From: 39-52-133 sp036523795
GTDB taxonomy: Bacteria > Pseudomonadota > Gammaproteobacteria > Burkholderiales > Gallionellaceae
Length of the DNA: 39,173 nucleotides
Assembly: GCA_036523795.1 (NCBI GenBank)
Contig: DATDDN010000098.1
Location: 1-39,173 of the forward strand
Direction of reading: 5' to 3'
This document shows positions 1 through 7,881 of this stretch, piece by piece. The first letter of the stretch is position 1; the number at the start of each line of letters is the position of its first letter. A program made the position numbers and the translations under genes. The notes under the pieces are model-generated. The model was not told where the DNA came from, made no database searches, and worked only from the letters and a program-made list of their open reading frames with translations.

Positions 1-503
1 AGATAGGCGCGTTTGCCCAGATGGTCCAGCGCCCAGCGCGTGCCGGGGATGATCTGCTGATTGGGTACGGCGCCGAGGTAATACAGGTTGGGCGATTGTT
101 CCAGGCCCTCATACTGCAGCGGATAGAACATCAGGTGATGATGTTGCTCGACCACCGGCTTGACGGCCTTGCGACAGGAAGAGGTCCAGCAGGCGAACAG
201 GGCGCTGACGTGGTCCGCCGTGATCAGGCGCTCGGCCTCGCGTGCAAACTGTGCGTCATCCGAGCGCCCGTCGGCCAGGTCGATTTCCACCGGGCGGCCG
301 AGCAGGCCGCCGTTCGCATTCAGTTCTTCCACCGCCAGGCGGACAGCGTCCACAATGGGACGTTCGCTATCGGCCATGGTGCCGGTGAGGGAGTGCAGCA
401 CGCCGATGCGGATGGGGGCGGGAGAGGGGCGCAAGCGATACGCCAGCATGGCTGCGGCCAGCAGGAGGAAGAGTACAGGCCAGAGGCGGGGCGTCAATTT
501 CAT
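1..503 (-). CDS. UrtA-like periplasmic substrate-binding protein, N-terminal part (runs off the left edge)
   Basis: The minus strand is open from an ATG at 501-503 to the window edge, giving 167 residues without the C-terminus. Residues 8-23 form a hydrophobic segment (WPVLFLLLAAAMLAY), a signal peptide or membrane anchor. A type I periplasmic binding fold follows: IRIGVLHSLTGTMA, then LLGRPVEI, then FACWTSSCRKAV and FYPLQYEGLEQSPN. The last two blocks are characteristic of urea/short-chain-amide binding proteins (UrtA/FmdD/AmiC branch of Peripla_BP_5). Known members capture urea or amides for an ABC importer, but the same domain also serves as the sensor of some membrane-bound kinases and cyclases. 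The missing C-terminus leaves that open. It is divergent from the gene at 700. The family call is good; the transporter role is inference. Confidence 0.75.
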   Translation of the reverse strand, partial: MKLTPRLWPVLFLLLAAAMLAYRLRPSPAPIRIGVLHSLTGTMADSERPIVDAVRLAVEELNANGGLLGRPVEIDLADGRSDDAQFAREAERLITADHVSALFACWTSSCRKAVKPVVEQHHHLMFYPLQYEGLEQSPNLYYLGAVPNQQIIPGTRWALDHLGKRAY

Positions 504-664
504 TATGCGTTGATAGCCATTCCCGATCGCAAATTCAAGCGTGTGGCATGCACGGAATCTTGTGGCATTTTGCAGCGACGCGTCTACATTCGATCAATTT
601 TAGGGGCAGCGCTGGAAATTGGGCAATTAAGCCGGATGGATGGGGGAGCTGTGGGGACAGACGG

Positions 665-670
665 TATAAT
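665..670 (+). promoter_or_regulatory. Possible -10 element (TATAAT) ahead of the HIT-like operon
   Basis: A perfect TATAAT lies 29 bases before the ATG at 700, in the 196-bp divergent gap after the UrtA-like gene. I could not find a matching -35 hexamer at 16-18 bp, so this rests on the -10 alone. Confidence 0.3.
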
Positions 671-699
671 CCGTCCATTACCCACCCGAGTGAGCAGCC

Positions 700-1728
700 A
701 TGCCAGACACGCCATTTTCTTCGCTGCACAGCTTCCAGCAGGCGTTTGTCGCAGGGTTGAGCGGGCTGTTGCACAAAGGCGGGCTGGGGCCTTTCATTCT
801 GGTGTGCGCCAACGCCAGCTTCGACCGCGCCGTGCAGGCGGCTACCGCCAGCGAGCTGGCGCAAGTCTATGGCGGCCTGCGTGACGAATACGTTGCGGCC
901 CTGCGGCAGGGGCGCCCGATTGCGGCGGTGGAAGAAGATCTGCTGGTGTTCCTCAAACTGCATGCGGTCGGCTTCGAACAACTGCAGGCCACCGAAGTGC
1001 GGCATGCCGGGCCGTGGGAGGTGCAGTTCAACCAGCTGCGTTCATTCCGCCCGCGTCGCATCAGCACGCAGGTGACGGCCAGCCTGCACCTGCCGTTTGA
1101 TGAAAAGGGCTTTCATTTCAACAAGCCCTTCATGCACAAGGAGGCGTTCTGGGAGGGCGAGCTGCAAGGTCGCCGCGCCACGCTGTTCTACAACAAATAC
1201 CCCTTCATCGATCTGCACGGGCTGCTGGTGCTGGAACGCGAGGCGGGCCTGCCGCAATTCCTGCAGGAGGAGCATCACCACTACCTGTGGCAAACCACGC
1301 AAAGCCTGGCACAGACGCTGCCCGGCGTGGGTTTTGGCTATAACGCGCTGGGTGCATTCGCCTCGGTCAATCACCTGCATTTCCAGATGTTCGTCAAACC
1401 TGCCGGCTTGCCCGTGATGCAAGCGCGCTGGCAGCACAATGGTGGGCGCGAGGCCTATCCCGCAGCCTGTGCGGCATTTAATGATGCGACATCGGCATGG
1501 GCTCATCTGGCGCAGCTGCATGCCGCCAATACGCCGTATAACCTGCTGTATACGCCGGGCCGCCTGTATGTGTTTGCGCGCAGGAGGCAGGGCAGCTACG
1601 CCCAGCCGGAATGGACCAGCGGCTTTTCCTGGCATGAATTGTCCGGCGGCATGATCACCTTCAACCGCGATGACTATGCGCGGCTGGAACCACCCGAAAT
1701 CGAGCAGTCGCTCGCGGCCTTGCGCTGA
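700..1728 (+). CDS. HIT-superfamily phosphorylase/nucleotidyltransferase-like protein
   Basis: 342 residues. The diagnostic element is H225-L-H227-F-Q229 in the context FASVNHLHFQMFV. It resembles the HxHxQ active-site strand of the GalT/Ap4A-phosphorylase branch of the HIT superfamily and is close to the HLHFQ seen in GDP-L-galactose phosphorylase (VTC2-like) proteins. A second family-like block, NKYPFIDLHGLLVL, sits near residues 165-178. Proteins of this branch use the second histidine to form a nucleotidyl-enzyme and split or exchange a nucleotide-sugar or dinucleotide phosphate. The substrate here cannot be read from sequence. The stop (1726-1728) is followed one base later by the start of the next gene, so the two are translationally linked. 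Superfamily is fairly confident; activity is inference. Confidence 0.6.
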   Translation: MPDTPFSSLHSFQQAFVAGLSGLLHKGGLGPFILVCANASFDRAVQAATASELAQVYGGLRDEYVAALRQGRPIAAVEEDLLVFLKLHAVGFEQLQATEVRHAGPWEVQFNQLRSFRPRRISTQVTASLHLPFDEKGFHFNKPFMHKEAFWEGELQGRRATLFYNKYPFIDLHGLLVLEREAGLPQFLQEEHHHYLWQTTQSLAQTLPGVGFGYNALGAFASVNHLHFQMFVKPAGLPVMQARWQHNGGREAYPAACAAFNDATSAWAHLAQLHAANTPYNLLYTPGRLYVFARRRQGSYAQPEWTSGFSWHELSGGMITFNRDDYARLEPPEIEQSLAALR

Positions 1729-1729
1729 C

Positions 1730-2740
1730 ATGAACGCCGTACAAATCGTCATCCCCGAACTGTTCCTGCCGCCCGAGCTGATGCAGGCGGCCGCTGCGGA
1801 TCTGCAGCTGCCCGCTCTGCTGCAGCTGCTGGCGCGCAGCGAACGCGAGCCCTTGCAGGACGCCACCCTGGAGGGCTGGCTGGCGCGGATGCTCGGCGTG
1901 GCAGAGGGCGGGCTGGCGCCGTACTGCCTGCAGGCGGAGGGGATCGCACCCGGCAGCAGCTACTGCCTGCGTGCCGATCCGGTGCACCTGCGCCTGCAGG
2001 GCAACCAGATGCAGGTGCGGGCGGATGTGTTGCCCAGTGCGGCAGAAGCGGGCGCGCTGTGTGACAGCCTGAACACGCATTTTGCCGCAGCCGGGCTGCA
2101 TTTTTCTGCGCCGCATCCGCAGCGCTGGTATGTGCAGGTGGACCATGCACCCGCGCTGCGCACAACGCCATTGACACAAGTCGTGGGGGAGGATGCGCAG
2201 GCGCATCTTCCCTCCGGCGCCGATGCCCTGCACTGGCACGGCGTGATGAATGAAATCCAGATGCTGCTGTTCGAACACGCGGTGAACCAGGCGCGGGAGG
2301 CGCGCGGTGAATTGAGCGTCAACAGCGTGTGGCTGTGGGGTGGCGGGGTGGCTGCACAGGCCTTGCCGCAGCCGTTTGCCTGCGTGATCAGCGACGGCGA
2401 GCTGGCGCTGTTGCTGGCACGGGCGGCCGGCATGCAGGAGCTGGGTCTGCCTGCAGAGCAGCCGTTTCCGGTGGCGCAGGTGCGCGGTGAGGTGCTGCTG
2501 GTGTGGGCGGGTTTGCAGACAGCCTTGCTGCACGGCGACCTGGCGTCATGGCGCAGCGAATTGCTGCGCTTCGAGCAGCAGTGCATGGCGCCCTTGCTGG
2601 TCATGCTCAAGGCAGGCAGGATAGGGCGCATCGTGCTGGATGTGCCGGGCGCCACCGCATCGCGCCATGTGCTGCCGCGTGCGGCAACCTGGAAACTATG
2701 GCGCTTTGCGCGGCCTCTGGCGTACTATGCAATGAACTGA
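1730..2740 (+). CDS. RpfE-type protein (COG4255, sometimes labelled cofactor-independent phosphoglycerate mutase)
   Basis: 336 residues from the ATG at 1730, one base after the upstream stop. An in-frame upstream ATG at 1670 would lie deep inside the previous gene and is rejected. The signature block is HGVMNEIQMLLFEHAVNQ, followed by REARGELSVNSVWLWGGG (about residues 165-205). It is typical of the betaproteobacterial regulatory protein RpfE family, whose members are distantly related to the alkaline-phosphatase/iPGM fold. No complete metal-binding set of iPGM is evident, so mutase activity should not be assumed. It is co-transcribed with the HIT-like gene and the MscS-type channel (14-base gap downstream). 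The biochemical function of the family is not settled. Confidence 0.7.
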   Translation: MNAVQIVIPELFLPPELMQAAAADLQLPALLQLLARSEREPLQDATLEGWLARMLGVAEGGLAPYCLQAEGIAPGSSYCLRADPVHLRLQGNQMQVRADVLPSAAEAGALCDSLNTHFAAAGLHFSAPHPQRWYVQVDHAPALRTTPLTQVVGEDAQAHLPSGADALHWHGVMNEIQMLLFEHAVNQAREARGELSVNSVWLWGGGVAAQALPQPFACVISDGELALLLARAAGMQELGLPAEQPFPVAQVRGEVLLVWAGLQTALLHGDLASWRSELLRFEQQCMAPLLVMLKAGRIGRIVLDVPGATASRHVLPRAATWKLWRFARPLAYYAMN

Positions 2741-2754
2741 GTTGGCGAGACGGC

Positions 2755-4293
2755 ATGAATTTCTGGAATACCACAATCGATTATTTTTGGCGCGACGGCT
2801 CGCTGCTGGTGCTGGTGATGGTGCTGTGCCTGTGGCTGGTGCTGTTCCACTTCCGCCCCGAAGAGCGCAAGAGCCTGTTCAATACCATGGGCTTCTTCCT
2901 GGCCTGCAGCCTGGGACAGTTTGTCAGCAGCGTGATGTTTGCGCTGGAATACACCCGTTCGGCGTCAGCACTGCACGAAGTGTTCTACATCGGCGCGGGC
3001 ATCGCGGTGATCCGCCTGTGGGGGCTGCTGGCCTTCCGCATCGTATTGCCGATGTTCAAGCTGTCGCCGCCGCGCATCACCGAGGACATCATCGTCATCA
3101 TCGCCTACATGGCCTGGGGCATGGCGCGCCTGCGCTACGCCGGGGTGGACCTGGGCAGCCTGGTGGCTACCTCGGCCATGATCACGGCGGTGGTGGCGTT
3201 TTCCATGCAGGATACGCTGGGCAACATACTTGGCGGGCTCGCGCTGCAGCTGGACAACTCGATCGAGATCGGCGACTGGATCAAGGTGGACGACATAGCG
3301 GGGCGCGTGGTGGATATCCGCTGGCGTTCCACCCTGGTGGAAACCCGCAACTGGGAGACCGTGGTCATCCCCAACAGCCAGCTGATGAAGAACAAGTTCC
3401 TGGTGCTGGGAAGGCGTCGCGACCAGCCGGTGCAATGGCGGCGCTGGGTGTGGTTCAACGTGAACATGGAAGTCGCGCCTACGCGGGTGATCCGTATCGT
3501 CGAGGAGGCCGTGCAGCAGACCGAGATCGCCAACGTGGCGAGGACGCCGCAGCCCAACTGTGTGCTGATGGATGTCGACGACAAGGGCTATGCGCGCTAC
3601 GCCATGCGTTACTGGCTCACCGACCTGGTCGCGGACGATCCCACCGATGCGCTGATCCGCTGGCAGATCATGACTGCGCTGCAGCGCCATGACATCCACC
3701 TGGCCGTGGACGAGCGCCACATCCACCTGATCAAGGAGAACGAGAGGCACGAGGAGATCATGCAGCAGCGCGAAGTGGCGCTGCGCGTGAAGACACTGAA
3801 GCGCGTCGAGCTGTTCTCGCAGATGACCGATGACGAGCTGCAGACCCTGGCGGAACGGCTCAGGTACGCCCCGTTTGCCAAGGGCAACATCATTGCCAGG
3901 CAGGGCGCGGTGGCGCACTGGCTGTACATCATCATCACCGGTGATGCGGAGGTGTATTTTGAAACGCCTGCGGGCGAGAAGCGCGTGATCAACCAGCTGG
4001 GCAAGGGCAGTTTCTTCGGTGAAATGGGCATGATGACCGGCGCGCCGCGTTCGGCTTCCGTGATAGCCAAGAGCGATGTCGAATGCTACCGCCTGGACAA
4101 GGAAATGTTCGAGGAGATCCTGCGCGCGCGGCCGGCCATCGCCGAAGAAATTTCGCACATCCTGGCCAAGCGCCGCGCCGAGCTGGACAGCGTGATCCAG
4201 AACCTGGATACCGAGTCGGCACAGAAGGTGATTTCGCAGCGGCGTAGCGAGATTCTTGGCACGATACGGCGCTTCTTCGGTCTGCCCGTATAG
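2755..4293 (+). CDS. MscS-type channel with C-terminal cyclic-nucleotide-binding domain
   Basis: 512 residues from the ATG at 2755. Hydrophobic helices lie near residues 15-35, 45-65, 78-100 and 112-130. They are followed by the glycine/alanine-rich pore helix of the MscS family (VATSAMITAVVAFSMQDTLG) and its beta domain (DNSIEIGDWIKVDDIAGRV, then VVIPNSQLMKNKF). About residues 350-480 form a cNMP-binding domain with the phosphate-binding cassette GSFFGEMGMMTGAPRSASV. It keeps the Glu and Arg that contact cyclic nucleotide in CRP/PKA-type domains. This is the architecture of the bacterial cyclic-nucleotide-gated (bCNG) branch of MscS channels, which sit in the inner membrane. Known members respond poorly to tension and are thought to gate by ligand. 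It ends the HIT-like/RpfE operon. Confidence 0.88.
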   Translation: MNFWNTTIDYFWRDGSLLVLVMVLCLWLVLFHFRPEERKSLFNTMGFFLACSLGQFVSSVMFALEYTRSASALHEVFYIGAGIAVIRLWGLLAFRIVLPMFKLSPPRITEDIIVIIAYMAWGMARLRYAGVDLGSLVATSAMITAVVAFSMQDTLGNILGGLALQLDNSIEIGDWIKVDDIAGRVVDIRWRSTLVETRNWETVVIPNSQLMKNKFLVLGRRRDQPVQWRRWVWFNVNMEVAPTRVIRIVEEAVQQTEIANVARTPQPNCVLMDVDDKGYARYAMRYWLTDLVADDPTDALIRWQIMTALQRHDIHLAVDERHIHLIKENERHEEIMQQREVALRVKTLKRVELFSQMTDDELQTLAERLRYAPFAKGNIIARQGAVAHWLYIIITGDAEVYFETPAGEKRVINQLGKGSFFGEMGMMTGAPRSASVIAKSDVECYRLDKEMFEEILRARPAIAEEISHILAKRRAELDSVIQNLDTESAQKVISQRRSEILGTIRRFFGLPV

Positions 4294-4375
4294 CGCAGGC
4301 GGGTGACCATCAGGGTGGCCACTTCCCCGCCAATCTTCAATACCTGATAAGCAGCGTCAAGTTCGGACAATCCTG

Positions 4376-4381
4376 TATAAT
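4376..4381 (+). promoter_or_regulatory. Probable -10 element (TATAAT) for accA
   Basis: TATAAT, directly preceded by TG, lies 48 bases before the accA ATG in the 135-bp gap after the channel gene. No good -35 is visible at normal spacing. The perfect hexamer and its position make it the best promoter candidate for accA-tilS. Confidence 0.45.
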
Positions 4382-4428
4382 CGCGCCCGCCTATCGAAAA
4401 CCCATGCTCATAAAGAAGCTTTGAATCC

Positions 4429-5394
4429 ATGAAAGTTACCTTCCTCGATTTTGAACAGTCTGTTGCCGATCTGGAAAACAAGATTGAAGAGCTGCGCTAT
4501 GTGCAGGATGATTCCGCAGTCGATATTTCCGACGAAATCAACCGTCTGCAGAAGAAGAGCCAGACCCTGACCAAGGAAATTTACGCCAAGCTCACGCCCT
4601 GGCAGATTTCCCAGGTATCGCGCCATCCGCAGCGCCCTTACACGCTGGATTACATCGAGCACCTGTTTACCGATTTTGAAGAGCTGCACGGCGATCGCGC
4701 CTTTGCCGACGACGCCGCCATCGTGGGCGGCCTGGCTCGTTTCAATGGCCAGAGCGTGATGGTGATCGGCCACCAGAAGGGCCGTGACACCAAGGAGCGC
4801 CAGTACCGCAACTTCGGCATGCCGCGTCCCGAGGGCTATCGCAAGGCGATGCGCCTGATGCGCCTGGCCGAGAAATTCGGCATCCCCATCCTGACCTTTG
4901 TCGATACCCCCGGCGCCTATCCCGGTGTGGGCGCGGAAGAGCGCGGCCAGTCCGAAGCCATCGGCAAGAACCTGTACGTGATGGCCGAACTGAAGGTGCC
5001 GCTGATCACCACCATCATCGGCGAAGGCGGCTCTGGCGGCGCGCTGGCGATTGCTGTGGGCGACGTGACCCTGATGCTGCAGTACGCGACCTACTCGGTG
5101 ATCTCGCCCGAAGGTTGTGCCTCCATCCTGTGGAAGAGCGCGGACAAGGCGCCGGATGCCGCGGAAACACTGGGCATCACCGCTACCCGCCTGAAGGCGC
5201 TGGGCCTGGTCGACAAGATCATCAATGAGCCTCTGGGCGGCGCGCATCGCGACTATGAGGCGATGATGGACAGCATGAAGAAGGCCTTGCAGGACGCGCT
5301 CAAGCAGGTGCAATCGCAGCCTGAGGACGAGTTGCTGCAGAACCGCTTCAGCCGCCTGATGAGCTATGGCAAGTTCAAGGAAGTCGATCTCTGA
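4429..5394 (+). CDS. accA: Acetyl-CoA carboxylase carboxyltransferase subunit alpha
   Basis: 321 residues, the usual AccA length. With AccD it forms the carboxyltransferase that moves CO2 from carboxybiotin to acetyl-CoA, the committed step of fatty-acid synthesis in the cytoplasm. Recognisable blocks are the N-terminal helical segment FLDFEQSVADLENKIEEL, DFEELHGDRAFADD, the crotonase-fold core FVDTPGAYPGVGAEERGQ and the oxyanion-hole region GEGGSGGALAIAVGD, then SVISPEGCASILWK. The C-terminus (KFKEVDL) is typical. The start at 4429 is the only ATG giving the standard N-terminus. tilS begins inside its last 29 bases, a common arrangement in betaproteobacteria. Confidence 0.97.
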   Translation: MKVTFLDFEQSVADLENKIEELRYVQDDSAVDISDEINRLQKKSQTLTKEIYAKLTPWQISQVSRHPQRPYTLDYIEHLFTDFEELHGDRAFADDAAIVGGLARFNGQSVMVIGHQKGRDTKERQYRNFGMPRPEGYRKAMRLMRLAEKFGIPILTFVDTPGAYPGVGAEERGQSEAIGKNLYVMAELKVPLITTIIGEGGSGGALAIAVGDVTLMLQYATYSVISPEGCASILWKSADKAPDAAETLGITATRLKALGLVDKIINEPLGGAHRDYEAMMDSMKKALQDALKQVQSQPEDELLQNRFSRLMSYGKFKEVDL

Positions 5395-6712
5395 TCTGTG
5401 CGGGCGCGTCGCCGACGCGCTCGATCCGGTTGTTCCCCACGGCAGTTCCCTGCTGGTTGGCCTGAGCGGCGGCCTCGATTCGGTCGTGCTGCTGCATGTG
5501 CTGGCACAGCTTGCTCCCCATCACTTCTGGCGCCTCGGCGCGTTGCACGTGCATCACGGCATCAGCCCGCATGCCGATGCCTGGGCCGCATTCTGCACCG
5601 AGCTGTGCGCGCATCATTCCGTTCCACTGCAGGTCGAGCATGTCGACATTGCACCGCTGCGCGACATGGGCATCGAGGCGGCGGCGCGCCAGCTGCGTCA
5701 TGCCGCACTGGCGCGCCAGGCGGCGGATTTCATCGCGCTGGCGCATCATCGCGATGACCAGGCCGAAACCCTGCTGCTGCAGCTGTTGCGCGGCGCCGGC
5801 GTGCGCGGCGGCAGCGCCATGCCCCTGCTGAAAAAGCGTGAAGACAGCCCGGCCCTGCTGCGCCCGCTGCTGGATTTCGAGCGCGGTGAACTGGAACACT
5901 ATGCGCGTGCCCACGGCCTGGAATGGGTGGAGGACGAAAGCAATGCAGACGTCGGCTACCCGCGCAATTTCCTGCGCCACCGCGTGCTGCCCGTGCTGGC
6001 GCAGCGCTTCCCGGCCTACCGCACGACGCTGGCGCGCAGCGCCCGCCATTTTGCCGAGGCGGCCGAGCTGCTGGATGAGCTTGCCGCACAGGATGCGGTG
6101 CCTGCGATGCAGGACGATCGTCTGAGCGTGCAGGCGCTGCGCGGGCTCGGTGCTGCGCGCGGCAAGAATCTGTTGCGCCATTTCCTGGCCGTACGCCAGG
6201 CACCCATACCCGACCATACCCGCCTGGGCGAGATGCTGCGCCAGCTGTGCGAGGCGCGCGCAGATGCCCAGCTGCGCATCACCTGGCAGGGCTGGCAGCT
6301 GCGTTGCTTCCGTGCCCATGCCTACGTCCTGCCACAGACCCTGCCGCCCTGCGAGTTTGCACTCGACTGGCAGGGCGAGGCGGAGTTGACCTTGCCTGCC
6401 TCTCACGGTGTATTGAAATTCGAGGCCGTGATTGGCCAGGGCATCAGCCGGGCGAAGTTGCAGCAGGGCAGGGTGCAGGTGCGCTCGCGCCATGGCGACG
6501 TGTCCATTCAGCCCGCGGCCGTGCGGCCGCACCGCAGCCTGCGCAACCTGCTGCAGGAACAGGGCGTGCCGCCGTGGCAACGCGAGCTGCTGCCACTGCT
6601 GTATTGCGGCGATGAGCTGGTGGGTGTGCCGGGCGTGGCCGTGTCTGCGGCTTTTCAGGCGCAGGCGGGCGAGCCGGGGATAGTGCTCGGCTGGGAATCC
6701 GTTGCGCTGTAG
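5366..6712 (+). CDS. tilS: tRNA(Ile)-lysidine synthetase
   Basis: 448 residues, normal for the long bacterial form. TilS attaches lysine to the wobble cytidine of the CAU anticodon of tRNA-Ile2, changing its reading from AUG to AUA. It is essential in most bacteria. The PP-loop ATP-pyrophosphatase motif SGGLDS is at residues 34-39. HHRDDQAETLLLQLLRGAGVRG is split here as HHRDDQAETLLLQ plus LLRGAGVRG and is the family signature. PLL.F.R.EL and ESNADVGYPRNFLRHRVLP follow. The C-terminal substrate-binding domain contains SLRNLLQEQGVPPWQRE. The ATG at 5366 overlaps the end of accA by 29 bases; no later in-frame ATG precedes the PP-loop. Confidence 0.95.
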   Translation: MASSRKSISDLCGRVADALDPVVPHGSSLLVGLSGGLDSVVLLHVLAQLAPHHFWRLGALHVHHGISPHADAWAAFCTELCAHHSVPLQVEHVDIAPLRDMGIEAAARQLRHAALARQAADFIALAHHRDDQAETLLLQLLRGAGVRGGSAMPLLKKREDSPALLRPLLDFERGELEHYARAHGLEWVEDESNADVGYPRNFLRHRVLPVLAQRFPAYRTTLARSARHFAEAAELLDELAAQDAVPAMQDDRLSVQALRGLGAARGKNLLRHFLAVRQAPIPDHTRLGEMLRQLCEARADAQLRITWQGWQLRCFRAHAYVLPQTLPPCEFALDWQGEAELTLPASHGVLKFEAVIGQGISRAKLQQGRVQVRSRHGDVSIQPAAVRPHRSLRNLLQEQGVPPWQRELLPLLYCGDELVGVPGVAVSAAFQAQAGEPGIVLGWESVAL

Positions 6713-6894
6713 AGCGTGGTGCAGATGCTGCGCACCTGCTGTGTAAAAACGGCGTCTGCGGGGTTTACCGTATCTGCAGGGGTCAAAATACCAGAGACTC
6801 AGTATTTAACGGTTGCGTGAATTTTCATATAGTCGGCTTGCAGGTTGGATGTGGGCTGATCAGTGTGAGCCAGGAAGAATTCAGGCACGCAATC

Positions 6895-7791
6895 ATGAAT
6901 ACGAAACACATCATCTTCGTTCCCGGCAAGAATCCAGCGCCTGAGGAAGCGCAATACAGCCAATTGCTCTGGCGCTCCCTGGTCGAGGGAGTTCGTCGGG
7001 CGGACCACCAGGTGGCCGACGTGCTGCAGGTCAGATACGAGCAATTTCATCTAGTTGACTGGAACGGACTCTATTATCAATCGCGGCAGGACGTCAGCAG
7101 CGAAATGCCGTGGATCAATGCCCTGCTCAACAAACTGGGCCCCACCGAACAGGATATCCGCGATGCCAGGTCATGGAATGTCTGGCTGAGCCGTGTGCTG
7201 CTGACGATGGGGGACGACATTCCATTCCTGATCCGCCTGCTACCCACCGAGGTGCGCAGCACTGCCGATGAAATCAGCCGCTATTTCAACAATACCGACA
7301 ATGTTGCCAGTGAAGTGCGCGGCCTGCTGAAGGAGGCACTGCGCCCCCTGCTGGAGCATCAGGAGGCTGTGCTGCTGATCGGGCACAGTCTCGGCTCCGC
7401 CATTGCCTACGATACCTTATGGGAGCTGTCGTATCAGGATGGCGTAAAGGGAAAAGTGGATTTCCTGACGCTGGGCAGCCCCCTGGGCCTGCATTACATT
7501 CAACGCCGCTTGTTGGGCATGAAGGGGCGCAAGGAAAGAAAGTACCCGGACCAGATTCGCTACTGGGTCAATTTTTCCGCCGAAGGCGACCTGGTGGCGC
7601 TCAACAGGAGATTCCGGAAAACCTTTCGCCAGATGCTGGAGCTGGGGCTGGTCGAGTCCATTGAAGACCACTACCACGGCATCTACAACATCTTTCGCAG
7701 TGAACAGGGCCTCGATTGCCATCGTGCGTATGGCTACATGGTCAGCCCCGCCGTGGGCAACGTCATTGCAGACTGGTGGAAGCACCGCTGA
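6895..7791 (+). CDS. Alpha/beta-hydrolase-fold protein (lipase/esterase-like), function unknown
   Basis: 298 residues from the ATG at 6895, where the protein begins MNTKHIIFVPGKNP, the expected first beta strand and oxyanion loop. An in-frame ATG at 6817 would add 26 residues with no family character. The nucleophile elbow LLIGHSLGSAIAYDTLW carries the GxSxG serine near residue 167, and FLTLGSPLGL follows, as in PGAP1-like and lipase-like hydrolases. EGDLVALNRRF is a likely acid region, and H near DHYHGIYN could supply the base. No signal peptide is seen, so it is probably cytoplasmic. It stands alone between tilS and a convergent pgi. The substrate is unknown. Confidence 0.7.
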   Translation: MNTKHIIFVPGKNPAPEEAQYSQLLWRSLVEGVRRADHQVADVLQVRYEQFHLVDWNGLYYQSRQDVSSEMPWINALLNKLGPTEQDIRDARSWNVWLSRVLLTMGDDIPFLIRLLPTEVRSTADEISRYFNNTDNVASEVRGLLKEALRPLLEHQEAVLLIGHSLGSAIAYDTLWELSYQDGVKGKVDFLTLGSPLGLHYIQRRLLGMKGRKERKYPDQIRYWVNFSAEGDLVALNRRFRKTFRQMLELGLVESIEDHYHGIYNIFRSEQGLDCHRAYGYMVSPAVGNVIADWWKHR

Positions 7792-7832
7792 GGTTGTGAG
7801 GAAATATCAGCGGCAGGTAGATACTTCGGCCT

Positions 7833-7863
7833 CGACGCGCCAGGATGCGCGTCGCTGATCTTT
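7833..7863 (+). terminator. Terminator-like hairpin between the hydrolase gene and convergent pgi
   Basis: A perfect 8-bp stem, CGACGCGC / GCGCGTCG, with loop CAGGAT (7833-7854), is followed by TTTT at 7860-7863. It lies in the 90-bp convergent gap. Polarity of the T run suits the plus-strand gene. The short T run keeps this moderate. Confidence 0.5.
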
Positions 7864-7881
7864 TCGATTCGCGGAATCTGT

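Noticed and set aside
21..884. Open frame of 287 codons on the plus strand spanning the left edge
   Set aside because: It runs antisense to a UrtA-like protein with clear family blocks and then into the HIT-like gene in a different frame.
6713..6894. Checked for an RNA gene or riboswitch between tilS and the hydrolase gene
   Set aside because: No cloverleaf or conserved aptamer element could be drawn; only weak local dyads.
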